A program made the position numbers and the translations under genes. A stretch of DNA of 64,000 bases from positions 29,576 through 93,575 of the forward strand of contig JABCZM010000007.1 in the NCBI GenBank assembly GCA_013289705.1. The letters are read 5' to 3'. The notes beneath the pieces are model-generated. The model was not told the DNA's origin and did no database searches. It saw only the letters and a program-made list of their open reading frames with translations. The stretch's first letter is position 1; each line of letters opens with the position of its first letter. Source of the DNA: Candidatus Saccharimonadota bacterium (GTDB lineage: Bacteria; Patescibacteriota; Saccharimonadia; Saccharimonadales; UBA4665). Below are positions 7,622-16,386 of the stretch, in pieces.

Positions 7622-9229
7622 GTGGCAGACAAGCGGCCGACGAAGTATGTATTTGTAACAGGTGGTGTGCTTTCTGGCCTCGGAAAAGGCATCACAGCCG
7701 CCTCGCTTGGTAATCTCTTAAAGGCCCGCGGACTTAAAGTTAACCTCCAGAAGTGTGATCCGTATCTCAACGTCGATGCAGGACTCCTTAACCCTCGTGA
7801 ACACGGCGAATGTTTCGTTACTAAAGACGGCGCCGAAACTGATTTAGACCTTGGCCACTACGAACGTTTTATCGATAACGAACTCACCAGCTCCAGTAGT
7901 TTGATGAGTGGCCGTGTGCTGTTACAGCTTATTCAGGATGAGCGCGCTGGCAAGTTCGAGGGCGAAGACGTCCAAATTATTCCCCACGTCACCGGTGCAA
8001 TTCAGGATTGGATTATTAAAGCGGGCGAAGGTTTTGACGTGCATATCGTTGAAATCGGTGGTACGGTGGGCGACTACGAATCACTGAGCTTTATCGAAGC
8101 GATTCGCGAACTTGGCGTTCGTGTCGGCCTGGAAAATTGCGCCTACATTCATGTAGTCTATTTGCCGTATCTTGGCGCGAGCAACGAAACCAAGACCAAG
8201 CCAGCTCAAAATTCTGTTCGCGAATTGCGTGGCCTAGGCATTGCTCCTGATATTTTGGTCGGCCGCTCCGAGCAGCCCGCTAACGATGGCGTCAAGAAAA
8301 AATTAAGCCTATTTAGTGGTGTGGCCGAAGACGCTATCGCACTATTGCCAAATGCCTCAACTATCTACCAGGTGCCATTGACGCTCGAAGATAGCGGTAT
8401 TGCCGATGTAATTGTAAACCGACTTGGCCTCGAAGCTTCCAAGCCCGATTTGACAGATTGGCGCAGCGTTGTAGAGCGTGCCACCAAAGCCCACGACAAG
8501 ACCGTAAAAGTCGCCTTTGTCGCCAAATACATGGATAACACCGATACCTACATGTCGGTCTTCGAGGCGCTCAAATCTGCCGCTTGGCACAATGATGTTT
8601 CAATCGAGATTACCTGGATCGACGCCAGTCAGTTCGATGATACTGATGCCGACATCACAAAAGAACTTGCAAAGTATGACGGCATTGTGGTTCCTGGCGG
8701 TTTTGGGCAGCGTGGCCTAGAAGGCAAGATCAAAGCCGCCCAGTATGCACTAACCAGCAAAACACCGTACCTTGGTCTCTGTCTGGGCTTGCAGATGGCG
8801 GTAATTGCCGCAGCACGCAACGCTGGGATATCCGACGCAACCACGTTTGAACTAAATCCAGAGAGCAAAAACCTGATTATCGACACCATGCACGATCAAA
8901 AGGATAAGTTACAAACCGGTGGCACCATGCGCCTGGGTGATTATGATTGCCAACTCGAAGCCGGCAGCCTAGCAGCAACTGCCTACGGCACCACAAAGAT
9001 TGTCGAGCGTCACCGTCACCGCGGCGAATGCAATAATGCTTACCGCGACGAATATGAAAGCTGGGGCATTCGCGCCAGTGGTATTAACCCCGATAATAAC
9101 CTCGTAGAAGTCATCGAAGGCATCGATCATCCGTTCTTGTTAGCCAGCCAGTTTCACCCCGAATTCAAATCTCGTCCTAACCGCGCTCACCCCATGTTCG
9201 ATGGCTTTATAAAAAGTCTGTTGCAATAA
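7622..9229 (+). CDS. pyrG: CTP synthase
   Basis: 535-aa glutamine-dependent UTP-to-CTP enzyme. The N-terminal synthase domain opens with KYVFVTGGVLSGLGKG (P-loop) and contains the conserved DPYLNVD and HGECFVT blocks; the C-terminal class I glutamine amidotransferase has the nucleophile Cys in GLCLGLQMAV and the His/Glu pair in SQFHPEFKS. GTG 7622 is preferred (AGAGAGG at 7605-7611); TTG 7616 is possible. It is the sole nucleotide-biosynthesis gene in the window besides the salvage gene hpt, consistent with a host-dependent CPR lifestyle. Confidence 0.97.
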   Translation: MADKRPTKYVFVTGGVLSGLGKGITAASLGNLLKARGLKVNLQKCDPYLNVDAGLLNPREHGECFVTKDGAETDLDLGHYERFIDNELTSSSSLMSGRVLLQLIQDERAGKFEGEDVQIIPHVTGAIQDWIIKAGEGFDVHIVEIGGTVGDYESLSFIEAIRELGVRVGLENCAYIHVVYLPYLGASNETKTKPAQNSVRELRGLGIAPDILVGRSEQPANDGVKKKLSLFSGVAEDAIALLPNASTIYQVPLTLEDSGIADVIVNRLGLEASKPDLTDWRSVVERATKAHDKTVKVAFVAKYMDNTDTYMSVFEALKSAAWHNDVSIEITWIDASQFDDTDADITKELAKYDGIVVPGGFGQRGLEGKIKAAQYALTSKTPYLGLCLGLQMAVIAAARNAGISDATTFELNPESKNLIIDTMHDQKDKLQTGGTMRLGDYDCQLEAGSLAATAYGTTKIVERHRHRGECNNAYRDEYESWGIRASGINPDNNLVEVIEGIDHPFLLASQFHPEFKSRPNRAHPMFDGFIKSLLQ

Positions 9230-9254
9230 GTTGTTGCAATAAGTTGTTGCAATC
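9227..9254 (+). repeat. Short tandem repeat at the pyrG stop codon
   Basis: The 13-nt unit GTTGTTGCAATAA is present about two and a half times across and just after the pyrG stop, reproducing TTGCAATAA. Probably replication slippage; it leaves the end of pyrG intact. Confidence 0.7.
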
Positions 9255-9283
9255 AGCAGCAAGGTACAATAAGCTTAATTAGT

Positions 9284-9775
9284 ATGGATAACCAATCACT
9301 CGATAACACACCCCAGACTGACACGCCACAATTACCAACGGCCGAACCAATACAAGCTTCAACCGACACGCAACCAGTAGCTGGGTTTCGTGCTCCCGCA
9401 CATCCTAAGCGTCTGCTGCTTGTCGAAGACGACGATGCGCTAGCAAACGTCTATCTGATGCGTCTAGAAGCCGAAGGCTTCGATGTTCGTCGTGTTGCCA
9501 ATGGTGAAGACGCTCTGGCCGCAGCACTTGGCTACCACCCAGATCTGATTCTACTTGATGTCATGATGCCCAAAGTCAGTGGCTTCGATGTACTCGATAT
9601 CCTTCGCAATACCCCAGAAACTGCCAACCTCAAAATTGTCATGCTGACAGCCCTGAGCCAAGAAAGCGACAAGCAACGTGCCGAATCCCTCGGTGTTGAC
9701 GACTACTTAGTCAAATCCCAGGTCGTCATCGCTGACGTAATCGACCGCATCAAACACCACCTCGGCGTCAACTAG
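9284..9775 (+). CDS. Receiver-only response regulator with N-terminal extension
   Basis: 163 aa. Residues 1-40 are a polar Thr/Pro/Gln-rich extension with no predicted fold; residues ~42-160 are a complete CheY-like receiver: acidic pocket LLLVEDDDA, phospho-acceptor Asp in LILLDVMMP, Thr in MLTALS and Lys in YLVKSQ. No output domain. It is a clear paralogue of the receiver at 59366-60787 (shared MMPK-SGF--LDILRNT and YLVKSQV), so both may be served by the histidine kinase at 60870-62129. TACAAT (9265-9270) lies 13 nt before the ATG. Confidence 0.92.
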   Translation: MDNQSLDNTPQTDTPQLPTAEPIQASTDTQPVAGFRAPAHPKRLLLVEDDDALANVYLMRLEAEGFDVRRVANGEDALAAALGYHPDLILLDVMMPKVSGFDVLDILRNTPETANLKIVMLTALSQESDKQRAESLGVDDYLVKSQVVIADVIDRIKHHLGVN

Positions 9776-9927
9776 GTTGGGCAAGCCGCTTAGACGGCAC
9801 ATCTCGGCCCAAAATATCCGCTCCGGTGCTCGACTTTGAACCAAACTGCACCACCTATGTGGCTTGCACGAGGCGGATCCAAAGAAGTTAGCAAACTTGA
9901 GAACTAAATTGACTTTTTATAAAGCTT
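9776..9927. other. Intergenic region without a gene
   Basis: GC-richer than flanking DNA in its first half, with a small hairpin CCAC-CTAT-GTGG near 9853-9864 and no U-tract. The right end is occupied by the promoter of the 9994 gene. No ORF or RNA gene recognised. Confidence 0.5.
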
Positions 9928-9937
9928 ATGCTATATT
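9909..9937 (+). promoter_or_regulatory. Strong promoter of the 568-aa unknown gene
   Basis: TTGACT (9909-9914), 17-nt spacer, TATATT (9932-9937) with extended TGC. Its spacer contains TATAAAGCTTATGCTA, closely matching the promoter at 11744-11772, so the two genes are probably co-regulated. The in-frame ATG at 9928 lies inside this -10 region and cannot be the translation start. Confidence 0.8.
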
Positions 9938-9993
9938 TAGTATGTAAAATAACACCCAGTGGTCGGGTGTCGATTGCCCTAAATACAATTACT

Positions 9994-11700
9994 ATGAACA
10001 CTGCACCTGCCGAACTTGGAAACGTAGCACTGGATAATCTGGCTGCTTTACAAGAGGGCAGACAAATAAATGCTGAGCATATGGCTGAGGCAGAGTTGAG
10101 GGCTATGTTTAACCCGGCTATCGTCGAGAATCATAGTTTTGCTGTTACCAGCGCTAAACGCGATTCTTTTCCGTACGATGAAGCTATCCTTACTGTTGAC
10201 TCATTGTTGTCTATGGAGGCGATCGGTGTCGATACGAGCGAGCTACTGGCTAAAACGGGCAAGAACTCGATCAGGGACTCGGTGTGGAAGAACGAAACAC
10301 TACTCACAAAAGATCTTGGCAATGAACGGTTGACGATTAAGGATTATGGCGAAGGGGCTTCATTTGTGCTGAGCTCTGCAGATCCCGAACATCCGCTTGA
10401 GCAAAACGCGCCGTCATCAGTCATAAAAGAGAGAGTGATCGCTCGTTTAAAACAATCACCGGCACACCAGGCAATGATGGAGGCTGGCGAGCGGCTTATA
10501 AGTGGTACAGTAACGCCAGAATCCGTCCAGACCCGTGCCTTTAACTATGTTGATGATCCACTTGGTACTTTGGTGTTTTTGGGAGATATTGGCCTCTCGT
10601 GGAGTGTTAATTCTGTACGCCGATTGCGTGTCGGCATGCAGCCTAGCGAAGTAGTAGAAGAGGCACTTCAAAATGTAGCACCACATCAAGCTGGCCGCAG
10701 CGATGACGGTAGAACATCAGTTTTTACCTGGGGCACGAGTGTAAAACGCGAACTAGTTGTCGACCGCGAGAACGGCACTTTTACATTTGGAGTAACCCAA
10801 AGACCAAGTGATCTATACCTAGAGCGTGGCAACCAGTCGCAGGAAAAATCATTGCCATTCGTCGAAACCGACTGTGCCCGCGAACTTTGTAACTTTCTTG
10901 ACCAGGCGGGACTTATGTTACACCCCAAAGTGCAACGTGAAATGATGAGCGGTAAAGAAGCTGATCGCTACGGCTCTATATATACGCAACTGACCCGTGA
11001 AGTGGCAAAGTGGGTGAATAATCCTCGGCGGACGCGACTAAGCGAACTTTTTGTACCAAACGATCCGTCGTTTAAGGGCCGGGCCTTACAGGAGAGAGGC
11101 GAATCGGCACTATATGATTATGCAAATTCACAGTACGATGTCGAAACGGACACTGAACAACAAACTCGTGAACAGTACCGTGCTACAAGTCAGTCATTTG
11201 AGGGTGAAGCGGCAGCCACTCTTTTTGGTCTTATGAATGGTGCTCTTAATCGAAGTGAGTCACCCGACGGTACTCATACAACCGATTTGCCGGTTACAAA
11301 ATCTAGCGTGCATATGACGGTTGGCGCTTGTTTTGATGTGGTGGCTTACTACGTCGGTGCTGCGTATGGCACCCGAAGTGGAAACCCGGACTATTTAAAA
11401 CGTGTGTCAGTCGGCGAGGTACTGATGCTAGAAAAAAATACTGGTTCACACACCTTTCTTACTACTGCGCCAATGACTTTCAATGGAGTAGAAATGCCGA
11501 AGGGTGCGTTATTTACACAAGGGGACGATAAGCAGTGGGCATTCTTGCGGCTAACACCATTTGCATTCGACGATGCGGTTGATCAGCTAGCCTTCGGTTC
11601 AGAAATTAGCAAGATGCTCAAAAATGAACAGGAAGCGATGGAGCGTATAGGTGAACTTGGTATGAATGCATTGGTAAATCGTGCCACTTCAGCCAGTTAA
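9994..11700 (+). CDS. Hypothetical protein, 568 aa
   Basis: Family not recognised. ATG 9994 is chosen because the ATG at 9928 overlaps the -10 box; this leaves a ~50-nt leader without a clear ribosome-binding site. The protein is soluble and mixed alpha/beta, with no signal peptide or membrane helix. Visible blocks: RDSVWKNETLLTKD, a VFTWGTSVKRELVVDRENG segment near residue 250, a Gln/Glu-rich helical part near 400 (DTEQQTREQYRATSQSFEGE) and a C-terminal TLRLTP-like strand region. Shares promoter type with the next gene, an FHA protein, suggesting a common regulon; the function is unknown. Confidence 0.75.
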   Translation: MNTAPAELGNVALDNLAALQEGRQINAEHMAEAELRAMFNPAIVENHSFAVTSAKRDSFPYDEAILTVDSLLSMEAIGVDTSELLAKTGKNSIRDSVWKNETLLTKDLGNERLTIKDYGEGASFVLSSADPEHPLEQNAPSSVIKERVIARLKQSPAHQAMMEAGERLISGTVTPESVQTRAFNYVDDPLGTLVFLGDIGLSWSVNSVRRLRVGMQPSEVVEEALQNVAPHQAGRSDDGRTSVFTWGTSVKRELVVDRENGTFTFGVTQRPSDLYLERGNQSQEKSLPFVETDCARELCNFLDQAGLMLHPKVQREMMSGKEADRYGSIYTQLTREVAKWVNNPRRTRLSELFVPNDPSFKGRALQERGESALYDYANSQYDVETDTEQQTREQYRATSQSFEGEAAATLFGLMNGALNRSESPDGTHTTDLPVTKSSVHMTVGACFDVVAYYVGAAYGTRSGNPDYLKRVSVGEVLMLEKNTGSHTFLTTAPMTFNGVEMPKGALFTQGDDKQWAFLRLTPFAFDDAVDQLAFGSEISKMLKNEQEAMERIGELGMNALVNRATSAS

Positions 11701-11743
11701 TAGCCGAAACCCAAATCCGCAAATTGTCTAGAAATACACTGAA

Positions 11744-11772
11744 TTGACAATTAATAAAGTTTATGCTAATAT
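11744..11772 (+). promoter_or_regulatory. Promoter of the FHA-domain gene
   Basis: TTGACA (11744-11749), 17-nt spacer, TAATAT (11767-11772) with extended TGC. Sequence AATTGAC...TAATAAAGTTTATGCTA mirrors the promoter at 9909-9937, including the spacer, which is more than consensus elements alone would explain. Confidence 0.8.
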
Positions 11773-11792
11773 TCCTGGCAGGTAAACATAGT

Positions 11793-12575
11793 ATGAAAAA
11801 TCTCGCCTCCAGTTATAATGATGATCCCTCACGGAAGCGAAATGTCGACCCTGCGGAAGTACAATATGCAGGCAAGGCTGCCTTAGGTGGTAATGTCAGT
11901 GTGAGTCAAGAAGTGTTTGGTGGCAAGGGAAGTGTTCGAACCCTTGCAGATTCGCTCCCTTCGGCTAAGCTTACGCCTAATCAGAAATCCTACGTTTCAC
12001 CCATCAGTGAAATTTTTGAGGGCGAAACACGTAATGGTAATCGGCAGAGCTTGTTTGGTATTGTGCTATCTGCGGATACGGCGGTTGCTATTATAGGTGA
12101 AAAATCCAACTCCCTGGGCGGTATTCCCCCAATTATCAGTTTCGTTGAGCTTCCATACGGTGAGCATAAAGCAGCACATCCAACTCCAACTACAGGTAAG
12201 TTGCTGGCGACTGTTGATACTGAGAAGTTAAGTATGGTTCGTCCGGAGGGTTATGTTCAGAAGTGGGAGACCTTTACATTTGGGCGTGTTGAAAGCGATG
12301 GAACTTCAACGGCTCGTGATGGTCAACAAATCAAAATTGGTGAAGAACTAGACATGTCCAAGAAGCATTGGCAGGCTACCGTTACTACTGAAGGAATCGT
12401 GGAAGTTGTCGATACATCAACCAATGGTACAAGTCTCTTGACTGGGTCAACTTTTATGCGGAATTCTGGCAACGAACAGTTAAACGGCCTTTTCGAGCAG
12501 ATTGGTGATCCTGCTCGCAGCCTTGAGTGGAACACCGTCAGCCAGCAGCATGTGGCTTACGTAAGTTCTCAATAA
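11793..12575 (+). CDS. FHA-domain protein (phosphothreonine-binding)
   Basis: 260 aa. The C-terminal half carries the hallmark residues of a forkhead-associated domain: GR in FTFGRVESDG, then S-x-x-H in MSKKHWQATV, then DTSTNGTSL (the N-G-T turn that contacts phosphothreonine). The N-terminal ~100 residues are polar and unassigned. FHA domains normally read Ser/Thr kinase signals, but no such kinase is visible in this window. ATG 11793 is chosen since the upstream ATG at 11763 overlaps the -10 box. Ends at a terminator shared with rpmA. Confidence 0.8.
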   Translation: MKNLASSYNDDPSRKRNVDPAEVQYAGKAALGGNVSVSQEVFGGKGSVRTLADSLPSAKLTPNQKSYVSPISEIFEGETRNGNRQSLFGIVLSADTAVAIIGEKSNSLGGIPPIISFVELPYGEHKAAHPTPTTGKLLATVDTEKLSMVRPEGYVQKWETFTFGRVESDGTSTARDGQQIKIGEELDMSKKHWQATVTTEGIVEVVDTSTNGTSLLTGSTFMRNSGNEQLNGLFEQIGDPARSLEWNTVSQQHVAYVSSQ

Positions 12576-12596
12576 AGCTTTTTAAGACAATTTTTT

Positions 12597-12624
12597 AAAA
12601 GAGCCCCCTTGTGAGGCTCTTTTT
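12597..12624. terminator. Bidirectional rho-independent terminator between the FHA gene and rpmA
   Basis: AAAAGAGCC ... GGCTCTTTTT stem with a 9-nt loop; A-run on one side and T-run on the other allow termination from both directions. It sits between the convergent genes ending at 12575 (+) and 12647 (-). Confidence 0.85.
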
Positions 12625-12646
12625 ATGTTCGACAATCCGATGCGAT

Positions 12647-12919
12647 TTATTCGACGGTAACTTCGGTACGAGACACTGAGCGACCGGTAAAGAGGCGGAC
12701 GCGGCGAACTTGCATTTTGACGATGCCGTCGTGTTCTGCGTGAATCGTGAAGTTGCGGCTGAGTTTGGTGCCTTTGCCGGCACGCTTGGTGAGGCCAACC
12801 TGGCGAACGATAATCTGACCAGTCTTAACTTTTTGGCCACCAAAAAGTTTAACGCCAAGGCGCTGACCGGGACTGTCGCGTGTATTCTTACTGGTTCCAC
12901 CTGCTTTGACGTGTGACAT
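12647..12919 (-). CDS. rpmA: 50S ribosomal protein bL27
   Basis: 90-aa ribosomal protein whose N-terminus reaches the peptidyl-transferase centre. Recognised by SHVKAGGTSKNTRDSPGQRLG and the KLFGGQKVKTGQIIVRQ block. The N-terminus starts directly with the mature-type sequence, so there is no Firmicutes-like prepeptide needing Prp cleavage. A GGA-type ribosome-binding site lies about 9 nt upstream. Usually encoded next to rplU (bL21); here it follows a Trm11-like methylase by 9 nt instead, and no rplU is in the window. Confidence 0.96.
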   Translation of the reverse strand: MSHVKAGGTSKNTRDSPGQRLGVKLFGGQKVKTGQIIVRQVGLTKRAGKGTKLSRNFTIHAEHDGIVKMQVRRVRLFTGRSVSRTEVTVE

Positions 12920-12928
12920 ACATTATTC

Positions 12929-14128
12929 CTATTTTCTGGTTAATACTACGAGCTCGCGGGCGACGATTTGGTCTTCTCGGTAGTAGAGGAGATCTTCGCT
13001 TTTGGCGTGCTCAAAACTTACTCGATTATAGCCTAAGTCTTCCAGAGAGTCAATAAGGGGTAAATGTTTGAACTCGCCGGCCCTAATTTGCCAGGCGGGA
13101 ATTGCGATGCAAAAGCGAGTGCCGGGCTTGGTTTGATTGGCAATATTGCGCAGAAATTTTTTGATGATGAGGTTGCAGTCGGTGGTGGTTTGGGCCAGGG
13201 TGGCGCCATCAGGGGTGCTGGTGAAGGGTTTGCCAAGGTAGGTTTCGCAGGCTACAACATCTGGAGCGGGCTGCCAGGCAAAGCTGGTAGCGTCACCTTG
13301 ATCAAGCGAAAAGCTCGTATTTGTTAGCTTGAATTCGGTGGGCAACCACTCTAGGTTTGCTTTGGAATAGTCGATCATGCGGTTTTCTAGGTCTGTGCCG
13401 TAGACGCTGTAGCCCATTAGCATGGCTTCTTGGAGCACAACACCAGTGCCACAGAAGGGGTCAAGGATGGTGGTTTTGGCTGACGGTTTGGCATCGGCAA
13501 CAGCGAGATTTGTGATGATTTGTGCTAATTTTGGCGGTAGCATGCCAACACGGGCGTCGCGCTTTGGGCGACCGCGGTCACGAAGGGTGTAGCCGTCGAT
13601 ATCTTGGACGTTCACGGTTTGGGCGATGATGGTTTTGCCTGCTTCGTTACTGTCGTCTTTGATGATCACTAATTCCCAGCCGGTTGGGCCGGTGAGGTGG
13701 TTGTGGAGTACTTGGGCGCTATTGAGGGCTGGTTCTTGGTTTGGTGTTAGTCTGACCGATTTACCAACTTTACGCAGGGCTTTTTTGATGCTGAGGCCAG
13801 TCGCGAGGATGCGCGGGGTTGATTCGCTAAAACCGTAGGCGCTGATGCCAATTTGCACTTTGCCTTCTGGCAGGTAGCTGGCGTGTTCGGGCGAAACTTT
13901 TACGAGATATCGTTCTATTTGACCCCAGTTGGTCGTATCTAGGATTGTTAAAAGTTTACACAGTTTAATTGAGCCACCAAGTCGAGCAAAATGTACATCT
14001 GCGTGGGGCAGGCTCACGAGTGCCGCGTGTTCGCTTATTGGTTGAACCTGGGCTGCGCCAAACAGGCTTTCTGCTTCGGCAATGCCGAGTGCTGGTTGTC
14101 GTCCTAAAATGAGTATGCTTTGTTCCAT
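12929..14128 (-). CDS. Trm11/TrmG10-like SAM-dependent RNA methyltransferase, atypical motif IV
   Basis: 400-aa protein: an N-terminal THUMP-like part (~1-170), then a Rossmann methyltransferase with SAM-binding ILDPFCGTGVVLQEA and the motif II acid in VYGTDLENRM. Families of this layout make m2G10 (or related) in tRNA. The catalytic D/N-P-P-Y motif expected after motif III is absent; the aligned region reads VVACETYLGKP, so activity or specificity may differ. ATG 14128 is chosen because TATACT (14138-14143 on this strand) ends 9 nt upstream; the in-frame ATG at 14149 would precede the promoter -10. First gene of an operon with rpmA. Confidence 0.75.
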   Translation of the reverse strand: MEQSILILGRQPALGIAEAESLFGAAQVQPISEHAALVSLPHADVHFARLGGSIKLCKLLTILDTTNWGQIERYLVKVSPEHASYLPEGKVQIGISAYGFSESTPRILATGLSIKKALRKVGKSVRLTPNQEPALNSAQVLHNHLTGPTGWELVIIKDDSNEAGKTIIAQTVNVQDIDGYTLRDRGRPKRDARVGMLPPKLAQIITNLAVADAKPSAKTTILDPFCGTGVVLQEAMLMGYSVYGTDLENRMIDYSKANLEWLPTEFKLTNTSFSLDQGDATSFAWQPAPDVVACETYLGKPFTSTPDGATLAQTTTDCNLIIKKFLRNIANQTKPGTRFCIAIPAWQIRAGEFKHLPLIDSLEDLGYNRVSFEHAKSEDLLYYREDQIVARELVVLTRK

Positions 14129-14203
14129 GTTCTCATCAGTATAACGCATAGAGGCCTTTGTTTTTTCGGCACAAAGAAAGGATTATCGTATAATGGCTAG
14201 TTA

Positions 14204-15253
14204 ATGAGCGAAAAGTCGTATATTAGACGCAACTGGAAGCTAATTCTTAATATTGCCACTATCAGTGCAATGGTGATTCTTGCAATTGCGGTGCGTAAGC
14301 AATTGGTGCAGACCATTGAAAATCTGGGCAAGGTGAATGGCTGGGCGCTGCTGTTGATGATACCGATTGAGCTGCTGAACTATCATGCGCAAGCGAGGTT
14401 GTATCAACGTTTATTTGGCATGGTTGGCGAAAAGATTCGCTACCGATCGCTGTATCGGCTGTCGTTGGAATTAAACTTTGTGAACCACGTATTTCCTAGC
14501 GGTGGCGTAACCGGGATTTCGTACTTTGGGGTGCGCATGCTCAAGGGCGCTGATGTGAAGGGTGGCAAATCTACTATCGTACATTTTATGAAATTGGTGC
14601 TGGTGTTTGCGTCGTTTGAGGTTCTGCTGCTGCTTGGGATGCTGATTCTGGCGGCTGTGGGCAAGGCGAATAATCTGATTGTGCTGATTGGCGGCTCGCT
14701 GACAACGCTGCTGCTGGTGGGCACGATATTGATGGCTTATATTGTCGGCGATCGGCAGCGAATTCAGCATTCGTTTGCGAACACCACACGATTTTTGAAC
14801 CGGCTGATTCAGGTGGTGCGGCCAAAGCATCCCGAAACGATCAATATTGAGCGCCTGCGACCATTTTTTGATGAAATGCACGATAACTATAAGTTGTTTC
14901 AGTCGAAAACAGCTGAGCTGAAAGCGCCATTTTGGTATGCCATGGTGGCAAATATTACAGAGGTCGCGGCGGTCTATGTGGTGTATATTGCCTTTGGACA
15001 TTATGTGAATGTTGGCGCGGTTATATTGGCGTATGCGGTGGCGAATTTTGCCGGACTGGTATCGGTGCTACCAGGTGGCGTTGGCGTGTACGAAGCACTC
15101 ATGACGGCAGTGCTGGTGGCTGGTGGCGTGCCAGCGGCGGTGAGTATTCCGGCGACCGTAATGTATCGAGTGGTGAACACGCTGTTGCAGGTGCCACCGG
15201 GTTATTATTTGTATCACAAATCGCTCACCAAACGTAATTACAACGAAGGATAG
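14204..15253 (+). CDS. Flippase-like integral membrane protein (lysylphosphatidylglycerol synthase TM family)
   Basis: 349 aa with about eight hydrophobic helices, the first at residues ~12-30. Recognised by the family blocks NHVFPSGGVTG (residues ~92-103) and the C-terminal FAGLVSVLPGGVGVYEALM. Members of this UPF0104/LPG_synthase_TM family are thought to translocate lipids or lipid-linked molecules; the aminoacyl-transfer domain of MprF is not present, so no lipid modification is implied. TATAAT (14189-14194) ends 9 nt before the ATG, again leaderless in form. xseA follows after 2 nt. Confidence 0.85.
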   Translation: MSEKSYIRRNWKLILNIATISAMVILAIAVRKQLVQTIENLGKVNGWALLLMIPIELLNYHAQARLYQRLFGMVGEKIRYRSLYRLSLELNFVNHVFPSGGVTGISYFGVRMLKGADVKGGKSTIVHFMKLVLVFASFEVLLLLGMLILAAVGKANNLIVLIGGSLTTLLLVGTILMAYIVGDRQRIQHSFANTTRFLNRLIQVVRPKHPETINIERLRPFFDEMHDNYKLFQSKTAELKAPFWYAMVANITEVAAVYVVYIAFGHYVNVGAVILAYAVANFAGLVSVLPGGVGVYEALMTAVLVAGGVPAAVSIPATVMYRVVNTLLQVPPGYYLYHKSLTKRNYNEG

Positions 15254-15255
15254 CC

Positions 15256-16383
15256 ATGCCAGGTGATACGTCTCAAGACATCATATTTGGTGTCAGCGAT
15301 TTTGTCGCCGTATTGAATCAAACCATGGAATACGCCTTTCAGGGTGTGGTGGTGACGGGGGAACTGGCGAATTTTCGGGTTAGCAAGGGTAAGTGGGTGT
15401 ATTTTGACCTAAAGGATGACTTTTCGAGTGTCAAATGTTTTGGGACGATTTATATGCTGCCTGGACCGCTAGAGGACGGCATGGTGTTGAACGTGCGCGC
15501 GGTGCCACGGCTGCACCAGCTGTACGGCTTTAGCCTGAATATTAGCAGTATACAGCCAGTAGGCGAGGGCACAATCCGACGGGCTTCGGAACTACTGCAA
15601 GCAAAGCTAGCGGCCGAAGGCTTGTTTGACGAGAATCGCAAGCGAAGCCTACCGTATCCACCGTCGCGTATCGGGCTGGTGGCGTCGGGCGAATCCGCGG
15701 CGTATGTGGATTTTATGAAGATCTTGAACGCTCGTTGGGGTGGTATTGAGGTGGTGCATGCTGATGTCCAGGTGCAGGGCGAAGTAGCGCCGGGGCAAAT
15801 TGTGGCCGCAATTGAGCAGCTAAACGGTTTGGCCGAACCACCAGAGGCAATTATTGTGACACGGGGTGGCGGCAGCGCCGAAGATCTACAGGCCTTTAGC
15901 ACCGAACAAGTCACGCGGGCGGTGGCGGCTAGTCGTGTGCCGACGCTGGTGGCGATTGGCCATGAGGTTGATATGAGTTTGGCCGAACTTGCTGCCGATA
16001 CGCGAGCCAGTACACCGAGCAATGCGGCCGAATTATTGGTGCCCGATCGGACACAAGTACTATATAGTCTCAGAGAATCCCGCAAGCAGCTCGATCGTGG
16101 ATTAATGGATATGATTATGGAGCGCAAACGATTGCTTCAGCAGTTTCGTAGCGATATGGAGCAATATATAACGCATTTTATAAAGCAGAAAAGGACGAAT
16201 CTTACGGCAAGCGCGCAACTGTTGCATGCACTGAGCCCGCAAGCGATTTTAGAGCGTGGTTACGCAATGATTTGTAAAAACGGAAAACTGGTTCGACGAG
16301 TCAGGGAGCTGGCCGAGCATGATACTATACAAATAGTATTGAGTGATGGCAGCACAAGTGCGGTCGTGGATCGGAAGGGTTAA
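15256..16383 (+). CDS. xseA: Exodeoxyribonuclease VII large subunit
   Basis: 375-aa catalytic subunit of ExoVII, which degrades single-stranded DNA from both ends. N-terminal OB-fold (VTGELANFRVSKGKWVYFDLK spans ~35-55), central nuclease region with VTRGGGSAEDLQAF and AIGHEVDMSLAE...DTRASTPSNAAE, then a shorter than usual C-terminal coiled coil that binds XseB. E. coli XseA is ~456 aa, so this is a compact version. The xseB gene starts 3 nt later. Confidence 0.96.
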   Translation: MPGDTSQDIIFGVSDFVAVLNQTMEYAFQGVVVTGELANFRVSKGKWVYFDLKDDFSSVKCFGTIYMLPGPLEDGMVLNVRAVPRLHQLYGFSLNISSIQPVGEGTIRRASELLQAKLAAEGLFDENRKRSLPYPPSRIGLVASGESAAYVDFMKILNARWGGIEVVHADVQVQGEVAPGQIVAAIEQLNGLAEPPEAIIVTRGGGSAEDLQAFSTEQVTRAVAASRVPTLVAIGHEVDMSLAELAADTRASTPSNAAELLVPDRTQVLYSLRESRKQLDRGLMDMIMERKRLLQQFRSDMEQYITHFIKQKRTNLTASAQLLHALSPQAILERGYAMICKNGKLVRRVRELAEHDTIQIVLSDGSTSAVVDRKG

Positions 16384-16386
16384 TAT

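Noticed and set aside
9928..9993. N-terminal extension of the 568-aa protein from ATG 9928
   Set aside because: The ATG overlaps the extended -10 element; transcription should begin downstream of it. The same reasoning rejects ATG 11763 for the FHA gene.
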